Below the pieces are notes generated by a model. The model saw nothing but the letters and a program-made list of their open reading frames with translations, was not told where the DNA came from and did no database searches. This document shows, piece after piece, positions 41,649-51,418 of a stretch of DNA of 64,000 nt. This stretch comes from Streptosporangium album (lineage in GTDB: Bacteria > Actinomycetota > Actinomycetes > Streptosporangiales > Streptosporangiaceae): assembly GCF_014203795.1 (NCBI RefSeq), contig NZ_JACHJU010000002.1, positions 620,001 to 684,000 of the forward strand, given 5' to 3'. The position numbers and the translations under genes are program-made. Within the stretch, counting starts at the first letter, position 1. Each line of letters starts with the position of its first letter.

Positions 41649-41668
41649 CCCGCTCCCCCCGGAGCGGG
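41649..41668 (+). terminator. Stem-loop after glnA2
   Basis: Perfect 8-bp arms CCCGCTCC and GGAGCGGG enclose a CCCC loop, starting 5 bp after the glnA2 stop. There is no T-tract. It is a likely actinobacterial-type terminator. Confidence 0.6.
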
Positions 41669-41826
41669 CCCGCCGGGCCGTACGGCATGCCGAGCGCTGA
41701 CGTGCCACCCCGGCATCACCGACCCCCTGGTTCGCTGCGTACGCAACGGTTCCGGTAAAATCGGTCGGCCCCTTTAGAGTGATTTTTGACGATCAATAGC
41801 CATATAAGGCGATAAGGAGGTGCGGC

Positions 41827-42552
41827 ATGACGACGGCTGCCGAGCTGCAGACCGTGGTGTCCGTTCCGGCGCGTTTTCGCGGGCCCGAAGGCACCGCGAA
41901 CGGCGGTTGGATCGCGGGCACGGTCACCGAGGCGTTGCACGGCGCCCGGCACGACTCGGCCGTCGAGGTCACGCTGCACGCCCCCACGCCACTGGAGACC
42001 GAGCTGGCCCTGCGCCACCTGGCCAACACCGCGACCCTCACCCACGGCGGCACCCTCCTCGTCGAGGCCATCTCGGTCGCCGAGGAGCTCGACGCCCCGG
42101 CTTTCGTGCCCTTCAACAAGGCGGCCCTGGCCGAGGGCGGCTTCGCCGGGCTCACCGGCCACGCCTTCCCCGGCTGCTTCGTCTGCGGCATGCGCGACCC
42201 CGGCGACGGCCTGCGGATCTTCCCCGGCCCGGTGCCCGGCACCGACCTCGTCGCCGCCGGCTGGCGGGTGCCGATGACCGTCACCGACGAGGACGGGGCC
42301 GTCCCCGAATCGATCATCTGGGCCGCGCTCGACTGCGTCACCGGCTGGGCCCACTTCGCACCCGGCGAGTTCGCCCTGCTCGGCCGCCTGACCGCGCAGG
42401 TCCACCGCCGGGTCTACCCCGGCGGCACCTACTCCGTGGTCGGCCGCGCCACCGGCCGCGAGGGCCGCAAGCTCTTCGGCGAGAGCGCCGTCTACGAGGT
42501 GGACGGCACCCTGGTGGCCGCCGCCAAGGCCGTCTGGATCGCTCCCGCCTGA
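41827..42552 (+). CDS. Hot-dog-fold thioesterase-like protein
   Basis: A 241-aa soluble protein. The N-terminal part (GPEGTANGGWIAGTVTEAL) and C-terminal part (GAVPESIIWAALDCVTGWAH) fit two hot-dog repeats of the acyl-CoA thioesterase superfamily. A Cys-rich FPGCFVCGMRDPGDGL lies between them. I see no definite catalytic triad. AAGGAGG precedes ATG 41827. It lies between glnA2 and the kinase in a block that resembles the glnA2-glnE neighbourhood of other actinomycetes. Substrate unknown. Confidence 0.7.
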   Translation: MTTAAELQTVVSVPARFRGPEGTANGGWIAGTVTEALHGARHDSAVEVTLHAPTPLETELALRHLANTATLTHGGTLLVEAISVAEELDAPAFVPFNKAALAEGGFAGLTGHAFPGCFVCGMRDPGDGLRIFPGPVPGTDLVAAGWRVPMTVTDEDGAVPESIIWAALDCVTGWAHFAPGEFALLGRLTAQVHRRVYPGGTYSVVGRATGREGRKLFGESAVYEVDGTLVAAAKAVWIAPA

Positions 42553-42822
42553 ACCCGCAGCGGTCCGGCCACCGACCCGATTTCGGCGTCTACGATGCCG
42601 TGGTGACCTGGTCCTCGGAGGGCGTAAGCCCTGTCGTCCGGGCCGTGCCGCCGTCACGGTGTGCTCCCGTGCCGGTGGAGGGCTGTCCCCCCAGGACTGG
42701 GTCCGGAACGTTCCCGGACTCGCCTGCCGTCCCACCTGACCGTGACCGCGGTGCCGGCGGCGGCCAGGATGTTCTCCCCGCCCTGGCCGAACCGAAGTGA
42801 TCTCCTGAGCGTCTGATCCCAC

Positions 42823-45800
42823 ATGGAATCACAGCCGTTGACATCCGATGATCCACAGCGGATCGGGGACTGTCTGCTCGCGGGACGTCTCGGGGTGGGC
42901 GGCCAGGGGGTGGTGTACGACGCCTACGACGGACAGGGGCGGCGGGTCGCGATCAAGGTCCTGCATCCCGGCACCGCGGGCAGCGGAGAGGCCAGGGCCC
43001 GGCTCGCGAAGGAGGTGACGGCGGCAACCCGGGTGGCGTCCTTCTGCACCGCCCGGATCCTCGGCGCCGATCTGGAGACCGACCGTCCCCACATCGTCAG
43101 CGAGTTCATCGACGGTCCGAGCCTGCGCCGGGCCGTACAGGACTCCGGCCCGCTGGACCAGGACGCGGTGCACCGGCTCGCCGTCGCCGTGGCCACCGCG
43201 CTGGCCGCAGTGCACGGCGCGGGAGTGGTGCACCGCGACCTCAAGCCGGACAACGTGCTGCTCGGCCCGGACGGCCCCAGAGTGATCGACTTCGGCATCG
43301 CCCGGACCGAGGAGATGACGCTGAGCGCGACCGGCGGCATCGTGGGCACGCCGACGTACATGGCACCCGAGGCACTCGACGGACGCCGGGCGGGTCAGGC
43401 CGCGGACGTCTTCGCCTGGGGGGCGGTCGTGCTCTACGCCGCCACCGGGCGGGACCCCTTCCACGCGGGATCGCTCGGCGCCGTCATGTACCGGGTGCTC
43501 GCCAGCGAGCCCGACGTCTCCGTGCTGCCCGAGCCGCTGCGCGGGCTGGTGTTCGCCGCGCTCGCCAAGGAGCCGGACGAAAGGCCCGCGGCCAGGTCTC
43601 TGCTGCTCGGGTTGCTCGGTCAGGACACCCTCGATGAGGGCGTCCGGGTCGCCGCCGCCCTGCGCCCGGCCGGGCGTGCGGGCACCCAGGGACTGGGGCG
43701 GGTCGCCGAGGAGGCGTTCGCCCGGCTGAGCCCGCAGGACCAGCAGCGGGTTCCCGAGGTCCTGCTGCGCCTGGTCGGCACGGACGGGAACGGCGTCCGC
43801 ACCGCCGACCGTACCGAGTTCGGCTCCGGGGCCGAGAGTGTGCTCGCCGCGCTGTCTCAGGCGGGCCTGCTCGGCGTGTTCCCGAAGGACGTGCGGATCA
43901 CTCGGCCGGGGCTGTTGCTGGCATGGCCCCGGCTACGGGAGTGGGTCGAGGCCGAGCAACCGGGGCTGCTCGTCCACGCCGAGCTGCGCGAAGCCGCCCG
44001 GCGCTGGGAACGGCGCGGCCGCAGAGACACCGACCTGTTTCACGGGCCACCCCTGGAACAGGCCATGCAGTGGGCCGCCACCGGGCGCCATCATCTGAAG
44101 CTCAACGACACGGAGGCAGGGTTCCTCGCCGCCGCCTCCGCCCTGACCCGGCGGCGGGCCCGTATCCGCCGCGCGGTGACCGGCGGCCTCGCGGTGCTCC
44201 TCGCCGTGGCCATGATCGCGACGGTGGTCGCGGAGAGCCGGCGTGTGGAACTGGCCCGGCTGCTCGACCAGACGGAGGCACGCCGCCTGGCGGCCTACGC
44301 CGACGACATCCGGCAGAGCGACCCGGTCGCCGCCATGCGGCTCAGCCTGGCCGCGCAGCGACTCTCCGACGTCCGTGAGACACGCGCGGCACTGTTCAGC
44401 TCGCTGGTGCAGCAGGACGTGGGCGCGCTGGATCCCCCCGAGCCGGGCGCGAAGTACGCCCTGGGCACCGGCGGCGAGACCCTGGTCGGTGCGGGCACGG
44501 ACGCCATCTGGGTGTGGGAGGCCGCCACGGGGAGACGGTTACGGACGATCAAGGCACCCGGTCTCGCCGCCCAGGCCGTCTCTGCCGCGTCGCGCCACGC
44601 CGCCGTGCGGACACCGAAGGGCGTGTTCCTGTGGGACCTGGCCACAGGGGCACGGCTGCCGGGCACGTTCGGGGCCCCGGGGGACTCGGCCCAGCTCGGC
44701 CCGGAGGGGAAGGTGCTGGTCACCTCGTCGGGGTCGGAACACGTCGTCCGCGACGTGACGACCGGCCGGGTCATGCTCAGGGTGCCCGCCGCCGCCGGTG
44801 ACTACCAGGTCGAGATCGGAGGGGACGATCGTTACGCCGCGACGACCGTGCAGGGCGGCGGCACGGTCCGCCTCTGGGATCTCCGCACCGGCGAGCGGAT
44901 ACCGGTCCCTGCGGCCGGCCACCCCGTCACGGACGTGGCGATGAGCCGGGACGGGAAGGTGCTCGCGTTCAGCGGCGGTGGGAAGACGTCGTTCTGGAAC
45001 CCGCGGACCGGCCGGCGGATTGCGGCGAGCGCGGAGGACACGGTCGACGGGAACGTGGTGCTCAGCCCGGACGGCCGGCTCGCCGCCGTGCTCGGCCCGT
45101 ACGGGCTGGAGGTCATGCGGGTGGCCGGCGCCCGCTCCGTGCTCCGGCGTGGGTCGGCCGTACCCGACGCGGAGAGTCTGAGGTTCACCGCCGACGGACG
45201 GACGCTGCGGTTCATCGATTCCACGGGCCGGGCGCTCTCCCTGGACGTCGGACCTTTCGCCGGGACGCGCTCCCTGGGCGGTGGTCCGCTGCTCAGGGCC
45301 GCCTTCAGTCCCGGTGGCACCCTCGTCGCCCTGCAACGCCGGGTCGAGGGGGACCGGGCCGTCGAGCTGTGGGACGTGGCGGGCCGGCGGTTGCGGCGCA
45401 TCGAGGTGCCCGGTCCGAGAGTGGAAGGCCTCCAGGAGGACGCCCTGGCCTTCAGCCCCGACGGGCGGACCCTCGCCATCGGCCCCTACGACGTTCCGGC
45501 CGTCGTCCTGTGGGACCTCACCACGATGAGGCGGGCGGGGGAGCTGAGATGGGACGCCGGAGGGATCTACGACCTCGCCTTCACCCCGGACGGCCGTGGC
45601 CTCGCGGTCGCCGGGGTGGAGCGCGATCGGAGCGTGGTGCGCATCTGGGACGTCGCCTCCGGGCGCCCCGGCCGGCCGCTGGGCGTCCAGGCCGAGGTCG
45701 TCGCGTTCGGGCCGGGCGGCGACCGCCTGTCGTACGGGGGCACGCGCAACGGGCTGCTGAGCCTCGGTGACGGCGCGGCGCGGGACGTTCCCGGGATGGA

Positions 45801-46245
45801 GTCGGCCGTCGCGCTCGCCTTCGCCCCCAGGGGCGGCCTCCTGGCGACGGGAGACGGCAACGGGCGGATCCGGCTGTGGGACGCGGCGCGCGGGGTGCCG
45901 GTGGGACCGGCCACCGACGCCCACACGTTCGAGGTGGGAAAGGTCACCTTCTCCCCCGACGGGAGGCTGCTTGCCACCACGGGTGAGTCCGTGCGCCTGT
46001 GGGACACCGGTTCCGGGCAGGCCTTCGGTATGGCCGACCTCGGCGTCTCCGAGGTGATGGACGTGGCCTTCACCTCCGACGGCCGGTCCCTGCGCGTCGT
46101 CGGCGGGGACGGGGCGATCCTGGAACGGCCGCTGGACTCCGGCGCGCTGCCGGCGGTGGTCTGCCGGCGCGCGGACGGCGGCCTCTCCCCGGACGACTGG
46201 CGCAGGTATGTCTCTCCGGAGGTGCCCTACCGGGCCACCTGCTGA
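42823..46245 (+). CDS. Ser/Thr protein kinase with WD40 beta-propeller sensor
   Basis: An 1140-aa transmembrane kinase. Residues ~14-265 are a Hanks-type domain: GVGGQGVVY loop, Lys45 in VAIKVL, HRDLKPDN with Asp139, and DFG 156-158. A ~180-residue linker with helical segments follows, then one membrane helix near 452-470 (GGLAVLLAVAMIATVV). Residues ~520-1120 hold many WD40-like blades (VWEAATGRRLRTIKAPG, FSPDGRTLAIGPYDV, LWDTGSGQAFGMADL). If the single helix inserts normally, the propeller is outside and the kinase inside. ATG 42823 has a weak ribosome binding site. Ligand and substrates are unknown. Confidence 0.9.
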   Translation: MESQPLTSDDPQRIGDCLLAGRLGVGGQGVVYDAYDGQGRRVAIKVLHPGTAGSGEARARLAKEVTAATRVASFCTARILGADLETDRPHIVSEFIDGPSLRRAVQDSGPLDQDAVHRLAVAVATALAAVHGAGVVHRDLKPDNVLLGPDGPRVIDFGIARTEEMTLSATGGIVGTPTYMAPEALDGRRAGQAADVFAWGAVVLYAATGRDPFHAGSLGAVMYRVLASEPDVSVLPEPLRGLVFAALAKEPDERPAARSLLLGLLGQDTLDEGVRVAAALRPAGRAGTQGLGRVAEEAFARLSPQDQQRVPEVLLRLVGTDGNGVRTADRTEFGSGAESVLAALSQAGLLGVFPKDVRITRPGLLLAWPRLREWVEAEQPGLLVHAELREAARRWERRGRRDTDLFHGPPLEQAMQWAATGRHHLKLNDTEAGFLAAASALTRRRARIRRAVTGGLAVLLAVAMIATVVAESRRVELARLLDQTEARRLAAYADDIRQSDPVAAMRLSLAAQRLSDVRETRAALFSSLVQQDVGALDPPEPGAKYALGTGGETLVGAGTDAIWVWEAATGRRLRTIKAPGLAAQAVSAASRHAAVRTPKGVFLWDLATGARLPGTFGAPGDSAQLGPEGKVLVTSSGSEHVVRDVTTGRVMLRVPAAAGDYQVEIGGDDRYAATTVQGGGTVRLWDLRTGERIPVPAAGHPVTDVAMSRDGKVLAFSGGGKTSFWNPRTGRRIAASAEDTVDGNVVLSPDGRLAAVLGPYGLEVMRVAGARSVLRRGSAVPDAESLRFTADGRTLRFIDSTGRALSLDVGPFAGTRSLGGGPLLRAAFSPGGTLVALQRRVEGDRAVELWDVAGRRLRRIEVPGPRVEGLQEDALAFSPDGRTLAIGPYDVPAVVLWDLTTMRRAGELRWDAGGIYDLAFTPDGRGLAVAGVERDRSVVRIWDVASGRPGRPLGVQAEVVAFGPGGDRLSYGGTRNGLLSLGDGAARDVPGMESAVALAFAPRGGLLATGDGNGRIRLWDAARGVPVGPATDAHTFEVGKVTFSPDGRLLATTGESVRLWDTGSGQAFGMADLGVSEVMDVAFTSDGRSLRVVGGDGAILERPLDSGALPAVVCRRADGGLSPDDWRRYVSPEVPYRATC

Positions 46246-46246
46246 C

Positions 46247-47113
46247 TCACGTGGAGGACAGGCGGTCGGCGACCAGCGAGGCGCAGCGGTCCTCCAGCAG
46301 GATGGTGTAGTGGTTGCAGTCGTCGACCAGTTCGTCCTCCAGCGCGGGCAACCGCTCGGTCCAGGTGGCGGCCAGCTCTGCGGGGATCATGCCGACCGGC
46401 TGGTCGAGCAGCCCACGCGGGGCCCGCAGCAGCGACAGCGGCGACTTCACCGCGTGCAGCGCGGTCCCGATGGCCTCGCTCTCGGTCAGCAGCCATCGGC
46501 CGTCCTCGCGGACCGCGTCCTCGTGCGCCCGCGAGCGCACCGCGCCCTCCGGACCGGTCGCGTCGTAGCGGACGTACTCCTCCACCAGGTCGTTCCAGTT
46601 GCCGGCGAAGGCGGGGTGCGCCTTGAAGAAGTCGACATAGGCGTCGGTGCTCGGGAAGGTCTGGCTGAGCCGGGCGATGGCCGGGCCGAGCGTGGCCGAC
46701 AGGACCACATCGGGGTCCAGGCCGGGCGGCAGCGGCAGCGGCAGGCCACCGTCGATCAGCACGACCCTGGCGTAGTCGTGGTCGGCCGCGGCCAGGGCGG
46801 CGACGTAGGCGCCCATCGAGTGACCGGTCAGCACGATGTCGGACTCCGCGCCCAGGGACCGGGCGACCAGGCCGACGTCCTCGGCGTGCCGCCGCAGGCC
46901 GTACGGGCCGGGAAGCCCGGCGCTGTGGCCGCGGCCCCGCAGGTCCATCGCGACCAGAGACCACTCGGCGGGCAGTCGCCGTGCGACCCCGCTCCAGGCC
47001 ATGAGCGAGGCGGTGATGCCGTGTACGGCCACCACCAGACGCGGCCCGGTGCCGAACCGGGCGACACGCAGCCGGCCGCCGGGGACGTCGACATCGCCGA
47101 AAACAGGGTTCAA
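46247..47113 (-). CDS. Alpha/beta hydrolase
   Basis: A 288-aa hydrolase. The oxyanion HG is in VVAVHGITASL, the nucleophile is Ser99 in VLTGHSMGAYVAAL, and the catalytic His is likely in VDDCNHYTILLED; DLRGRGHS precedes the core as in many esterases and epoxide-hydrolase-like enzymes. TTG 47113 is chosen for its AGGAG at 6-nt spacing; the frame remains open far upstream but that part is antisense to glnE. It is convergent with the kinase gene (1-bp gap) and divergent from the GATase. Confidence 0.85.
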   Translation of the reverse strand: MNPVFGDVDVPGGRLRVARFGTGPRLVVAVHGITASLMAWSGVARRLPAEWSLVAMDLRGRGHSAGLPGPYGLRRHAEDVGLVARSLGAESDIVLTGHSMGAYVAALAAADHDYARVVLIDGGLPLPLPPGLDPDVVLSATLGPAIARLSQTFPSTDAYVDFFKAHPAFAGNWNDLVEEYVRYDATGPEGAVRSRAHEDAVREDGRWLLTESEAIGTALHAVKSPLSLLRAPRGLLDQPVGMIPAELAATWTERLPALEDELVDDCNHYTILLEDRCASLVADRLSST

Positions 47114-47185
47114 GGGGTTCTCCTCAGGCTCGGCAGGAGCTGGCACGAACGGGGAGCATCTACTCCCACAGCTCATAATTACCGC

Positions 47186-47887
47186 ATGAGAGTTACCGTT
47201 GTTGAGCATGAAGCCGCCGCCGGCCTCGGGTTCTTCGCCGGCTGGCTGGACGCCGCCGGGATCGAGTGCGAGATCGTCCGTCCCTATCTGGGAGAGGCGG
47301 TGCCGGAGCGCGCCGAGGACGGGCTGATCGTGCTCGGCGGCGAGGCGGCGGCGTGGGAGGACGCGCAGTATCCCTGGCTGCCCGCCACCCGTGACCTCAT
47401 CCGGAGCTCGGTCGAGGGCGGTGTGCCGACCCTGGGGATCTGCCTGGGCGCCCAGCTCATGACGCTCGCCTGCGGAGGCGCCGTCGAACGGGGCGAGCAC
47501 GGACTGGAGGTGGGCGCGACGGCGATCGTCCCGCTGCCGGACGCCGACGCCGACCCGCTGTTCACCGGACTCGGTCCCGCCCCCGCCGTCCAGTACCACG
47601 GGGACGCGATGACCCGGCTTCCCGAGGGCGCGGTCCGGCTGGCCACCGGGGACCTCTATCCCAACCAGGCATACAGGCTGGGCGAGAGGGCGTGGGCCGT
47701 GCAGTTCCACCCCGAGGCCACCCCGGAGATCTTCACGGAGTGGACCAGCGGCTCGGCCGACCACCTGACCGCCCAGGGCTACTCGGTCGAGGAGCTCGGG
47801 ACACAGGTGAAGGAGGCCGAGCAGCGGCTCATCGACACCTGGCGGCCACTCGCCGAGCGTTTCGCCGTGGCCGTCCAATCCGCGTGA
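47186..47887 (+). CDS. Class I glutamine amidotransferase-like protein
   Basis: A 233-aa GMP-synthase-type GATase domain. The catalytic Cys86 lies in LGICLGAQLM, with His175 and Glu177 in FHPEATPE completing the triad. There is no attached synthetase domain. Similar stand-alone GATases lie near glnE and glnA2 in streptomycetes; in GlnA2-linked polyamine use, some hydrolyse gamma-glutamyl conjugates, but that role is inference here. ATG 47186 is the natural start, divergent from the alpha/beta hydrolase. Confidence 0.87.
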   Translation: MRVTVVEHEAAAGLGFFAGWLDAAGIECEIVRPYLGEAVPERAEDGLIVLGGEAAAWEDAQYPWLPATRDLIRSSVEGGVPTLGICLGAQLMTLACGGAVERGEHGLEVGATAIVPLPDADADPLFTGLGPAPAVQYHGDAMTRLPEGAVRLATGDLYPNQAYRLGERAWAVQFHPEATPEIFTEWTSGSADHLTAQGYSVEELGTQVKEAEQRLIDTWRPLAERFAVAVQSA

Positions 47888-48136
47888 CGACGCGATTACG
47901 TTGCGAATCCACTGGCGACGCTGCACACTTTCAGGATTAGGGTGTGCGGCGGCGCCCTCGGTCGCCTGGAGTGCGGACCGGCCCCAGGAGAGCGGGCGCA
48001 GACGGAGGAGCCGCGACGCCCGCGTCGCCGGTCGGCCCGGAGGCGGGCGCGCTCCTCCGGTCCGTCGGGGTAGGGATGTCGGGGTAGGGATTGGGAAAGG
48101 CCACCCGTGCTTGCGATGGAGGACGAGGGAGGGTCG

Positions 48137-51136
48137 GTGAACGCCGCATCCCGGATGCAGACGACCGCCGGGCGACTGGCCATGATCGGTTTCGCTGACG
48201 GGGCCAGGGCCGAGAGGCTGCTCGACGAGCTGGGTCCCGAGGCGGTCGGCGACTTCGACCTGCTGGACTCCCTGGTCGTCGCGGCGGATCCCGACCTGGC
48301 GCTCACCTCGCTGAACCGGCTGACCGAACAGGACCCGAGTGTTCTTGGAGCGCTCCGAGCCGATCCCGGCCTGCGGGGCCGCCTCCTCGGAGTCTTCGGT
48401 GTCAGCGCCGCCCTCGGGGAGCACGTGGTCAGGCATCCCGAGCACTGGCGTCTCCTCGGCGGCGCGCAGGTCGCGACGCGCCCGACCTCGCAGCAGCTCC
48501 GCGCGGACCTGCTGCTCGCGGTCGGCGCCGATCCCGAGGACCCCGAGCCGCGGGCCACGGACGCGAGCACCGCCACCCTGGTCGCGCTCCGGGTCGCCTA
48601 CCGGGGCCGTCTGCTCCAACTGGCCGCGCGCGACATCACCGGTGCGGCCTCGCCCACCGAGGTCACCGCGGAGCTGTCGGAACTGGCGGGTGCCGCGTTG
48701 GAGGCGGGGCTCGCCATCGCGCGGGCCGAGCACCCCGAGTCCGGCTCGGTACGGCTGGCCGTCATCGGCATGGGCAAGTGCGGGGCACGCGAACTCAACT
48801 ACATCAGCGACGTCGACGTCGTCTTCGTGGCCGAGCCGCGCGAGGACGCCGCGGGAACCGTCGACGAGACCAAGGCCCTCCAGCTCGCCACCCGCCTGGC
48901 CCAGGGCATGATGCGCGCCTGCTCGGCCAGCACCCCCGAGGGCTCGCTGTGGGAGGTCGACGCGGCACTGCGTCCCGAGGGCAAGGCCGGCCCGCTGGTC
49001 CGCACCCTCGCCAGCCACCAGGCCTACTACCGGCGCTGGGCCAAGACCTGGGAGTTCCAGGCGCTGCTGAAGGCCCGGCCGGTGGCGGGTGACTCCGAGC
49101 TCGGCGAGCAGTACGTCTCCGCGATGAACGAGATGGTCTGGCAGGCCGCCACCCGTGACAGGTTCGTCGAGGACGTGCAGGCCATGCGCCGCCGGGTCGA
49201 GGAGCACGTCCGCGCCGACGAGGCCGAACGCCAGCTCAAGCTCGGACCGGGCGGCCTGCGCGACATCGAGTTCGCGGTCCAGCTTCTCCAGCTCGTCCAC
49301 GGCCGCCTGGACCCCCTGCTGCGCCGCCGCGCCACGCTCTCCGCACTCGCCGCCCTGTCACGGGGCGGCTACGTCGCCAGGGAGGACGCCAAGGCCCTCG
49401 CCGAGGCGTACACGTTCCTGCGCCAGGTCGAGCACCTGATCCAGCTGCACCGGCTCCGCCGTACACACGTGGTGCCGGAGGATGTGACCGACCTGCGACG
49501 GCTCGGCCGGGGTCTGGGCATGACCAGTGACCCGGTGGGCGAGTTCACCACCCGATGGAGGCGGCACGCGATGGAGGTCAGGCGCCTGCACGAGAAGCTT
49601 TTCTACCGGCCGCTGCTGCAGGCGGTGGCCCGCCTGCCGGAGTCCGAGGCCCGGCTGTCGGCCACCGCCGCGCAGGCCCGCCTCGAGGCGCTCGGCTACA
49701 CCGACCCGGCCGGGGCGCTCCGCCACATCAGCGCGCTGACCAGTGGCGTCTCGCGCCGTGCGGCGATCCAGCGGACGCTGCTGCCCGTCATGCTCGGCTG
49801 GTTCGCCGACGCCCCCGACCCCGACGCCGGTCTGCTCGGCTTCCGCCAGATATCCGACAGGCTCGGCGCCACCCCGTGGTATCTGCGGCTGCTGCGCGAT
49901 GAGACCGCGGTGGCCGCACGGCTCGCCCGGCTGCTCGGCACGAGCCGTTACGTGACGGGGCTGCTGCTGCACGCCCCCGACGCGGTCGCGATGCTCGCCT
50001 CGGACGCGGAGCTGGACCCCCGGCCGCCCGAGGCGCTGCTGGCGGAGGCGCGGGCGACGGTGGGCCGCTACCCGGCCCACGCGGAGAACGCGGTGGTCGC
50101 GGTGCGCGGGCTGCGGCGCAGGGAACTGCTCCGTACGGCGGTCGCCGACCTCAACGGGCACATCGACATCGAGCAGGTGGGCCTGGCGCTGTCCGCGCTC
50201 AACGACACCACGATCCAGGCCGCGCTGGACGCCGCGATCGGCAAGGTCGAGATGGAGCGGAGCGCCCCACTGGGCACCCGGTTCGCGGTGATCGCGATGG
50301 GCCGCCTCGGCGGGCTCGAATCCTCCTACGGCAGCGACGCCGACGTCATGTTCGTGCACGCGCCGCTGGAGGGGGTCTCGGAGCGGAAGTCGACCGACGC
50401 GGCCTTCGCGGTGGCCAACGAGCTGCGCCGCCTGCTGGCCCTGCCCGCCCCCGACCCGCCGCTGCTCATCGACCCCGACCTGCGTCCGGAGGGCCGTCAG
50501 GGCCCGCTGGTCCGCACTCTGGCCTCCTACGCCGCCTACTACGAGCGCTGGTCGGCGTCGTGGGAGTCCCAGGCGCTGTTGCGCGCCCGGTTCTCGGCCG
50601 GGGACCCCTCGCTCGGCGCCGACCTCCTCGCGCTGGCCGACCCGCTGCGATATCCACCCGGCGGCATCTCCGACACGGCCGTGCTGCAGATCAGGAAGCT
50701 GAAGGCACGCATGGAGGCCGAGCGGCTGCCCCGGGGGGCCGACCCGGCCCTGCACACCAAGCTCGGCCCCGGGGGGCTGTCCGACGTGGAGTGGGTGGCC
50801 CAGCTCATCCAGCTCCGCCACGCCGGGCGCCTGCCGTCGCTGCGGACCACCCGCACCCTGGAGACGCTCCGCGCGGCCGTCGCCGAGGGCCTGCTGCCGG
50901 CCGACGACGAGGCCGAGCTGGCCCAGGCGTGGCGGTTCGCCTCGCGCATCCGCGACGCCATCGTCCTGGTCCGGGGCCGCGCCGCCGACTCGATCCCGGC
51001 GGACCTGCGCGATCGCGCGCTCATCTCCCGCGCGCTGGGATACCCGCCCGACAGCAGCGAGGACCTCGTGGAGGACTACCGCCGTATCACCCGCCGTGCC
51101 CGCCGGGTCATGGAGCGCGTCTTCTACGAGGACTGA
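48137..51136 (+). CDS. glnE: Bifunctional glutamine synthetase adenylyl/deadenylyltransferase
   Basis: A 999-aa enzyme that adenylylates and de-adenylylates GlnA on a Tyr. It has two nucleotidyltransferase domains: the N-terminal one with GMGKCGARELNYISDVDVVF (the de-adenylylase side) and the C-terminal one with GRLGGLESSYGSDADVMF. Each is followed by a helical domain with KLGPGGLRDIEF or KLGPGGLSDVEW. GTG 48137 follows AGGGAGGG and is preferred over the upstream GTG 48107. The cognate GlnA is not in this window; GlnA2 lacks the target Tyr motif. A short intergenic hairpin (CCCGT-N5-ACGGG, 51201-51215) follows. Confidence 0.96.
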   Translation: MNAASRMQTTAGRLAMIGFADGARAERLLDELGPEAVGDFDLLDSLVVAADPDLALTSLNRLTEQDPSVLGALRADPGLRGRLLGVFGVSAALGEHVVRHPEHWRLLGGAQVATRPTSQQLRADLLLAVGADPEDPEPRATDASTATLVALRVAYRGRLLQLAARDITGAASPTEVTAELSELAGAALEAGLAIARAEHPESGSVRLAVIGMGKCGARELNYISDVDVVFVAEPREDAAGTVDETKALQLATRLAQGMMRACSASTPEGSLWEVDAALRPEGKAGPLVRTLASHQAYYRRWAKTWEFQALLKARPVAGDSELGEQYVSAMNEMVWQAATRDRFVEDVQAMRRRVEEHVRADEAERQLKLGPGGLRDIEFAVQLLQLVHGRLDPLLRRRATLSALAALSRGGYVAREDAKALAEAYTFLRQVEHLIQLHRLRRTHVVPEDVTDLRRLGRGLGMTSDPVGEFTTRWRRHAMEVRRLHEKLFYRPLLQAVARLPESEARLSATAAQARLEALGYTDPAGALRHISALTSGVSRRAAIQRTLLPVMLGWFADAPDPDAGLLGFRQISDRLGATPWYLRLLRDETAVAARLARLLGTSRYVTGLLLHAPDAVAMLASDAELDPRPPEALLAEARATVGRYPAHAENAVVAVRGLRRRELLRTAVADLNGHIDIEQVGLALSALNDTTIQAALDAAIGKVEMERSAPLGTRFAVIAMGRLGGLESSYGSDADVMFVHAPLEGVSERKSTDAAFAVANELRRLLALPAPDPPLLIDPDLRPEGRQGPLVRTLASYAAYYERWSASWESQALLRARFSAGDPSLGADLLALADPLRYPPGGISDTAVLQIRKLKARMEAERLPRGADPALHTKLGPGGLSDVEWVAQLIQLRHAGRLPSLRTTRTLETLRAAVAEGLLPADDEAELAQAWRFASRIRDAIVLVRGRAADSIPADLRDRALISRALGYPPDSSEDLVEDYRRITRRARRVMERVFYED

Positions 51137-51238
51137 TGCTTCCCCGCGGTTAACGTCAAGATCACCCCCGTTCGGTTCCACCCCTAAAGATCTTTTCTAG
51201 CCCGTCGAAAACGGGTGACGTTCGAGGAAAGGATCTCT

Positions 51239-51418
51239 ATGCGCACGTCTGTGAAGGCTCTCGCCGCGGCCGGGGCGATGGCCGCCGGACTCATGACGGT
51301 CCAGCCCATGTCGGCGACGGCCGCGGTCGACCCCGCCGGTGTGTGCGGGTCGGGCTATCGGAAGGTATTGCGCTTGCCGGGGCAGGCGTGTATCAACGTT
51401 GCGGGTGATCCGCTTTGA
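51239..51418 (+). pseudogene. Truncated spore-associated-protein-A-like secreted protein
   Basis: ATG 51239, with AAAGGAT upstream, encodes a signal peptide (MRTSVKALAAAGAMAAGLMT to SATAA) and then VDPAGVCGSGYRKV, the typical mature start of SapA-like spore-associated proteins. The expected remaining ~60 residues, with the second Cys and strand motif TYNSSTGKNC, are absent. After GYRKV the frame runs LRLPGQACINVAGDPL to a stop that overlaps the next gene. It appears truncated by a deletion; secretion of the 59-aa remnant is still conceivable. Confidence 0.55.

Noticed and set aside
47114-49300. Long minus-strand open frame continuing upstream of the alpha/beta hydrolase
   Set aside because: It is antisense to the GATase and glnE genes, has Gly/Arg-rich composition typical of GC-driven shadows, and the hydrolase has its own TTG start with a good ribosome binding site.
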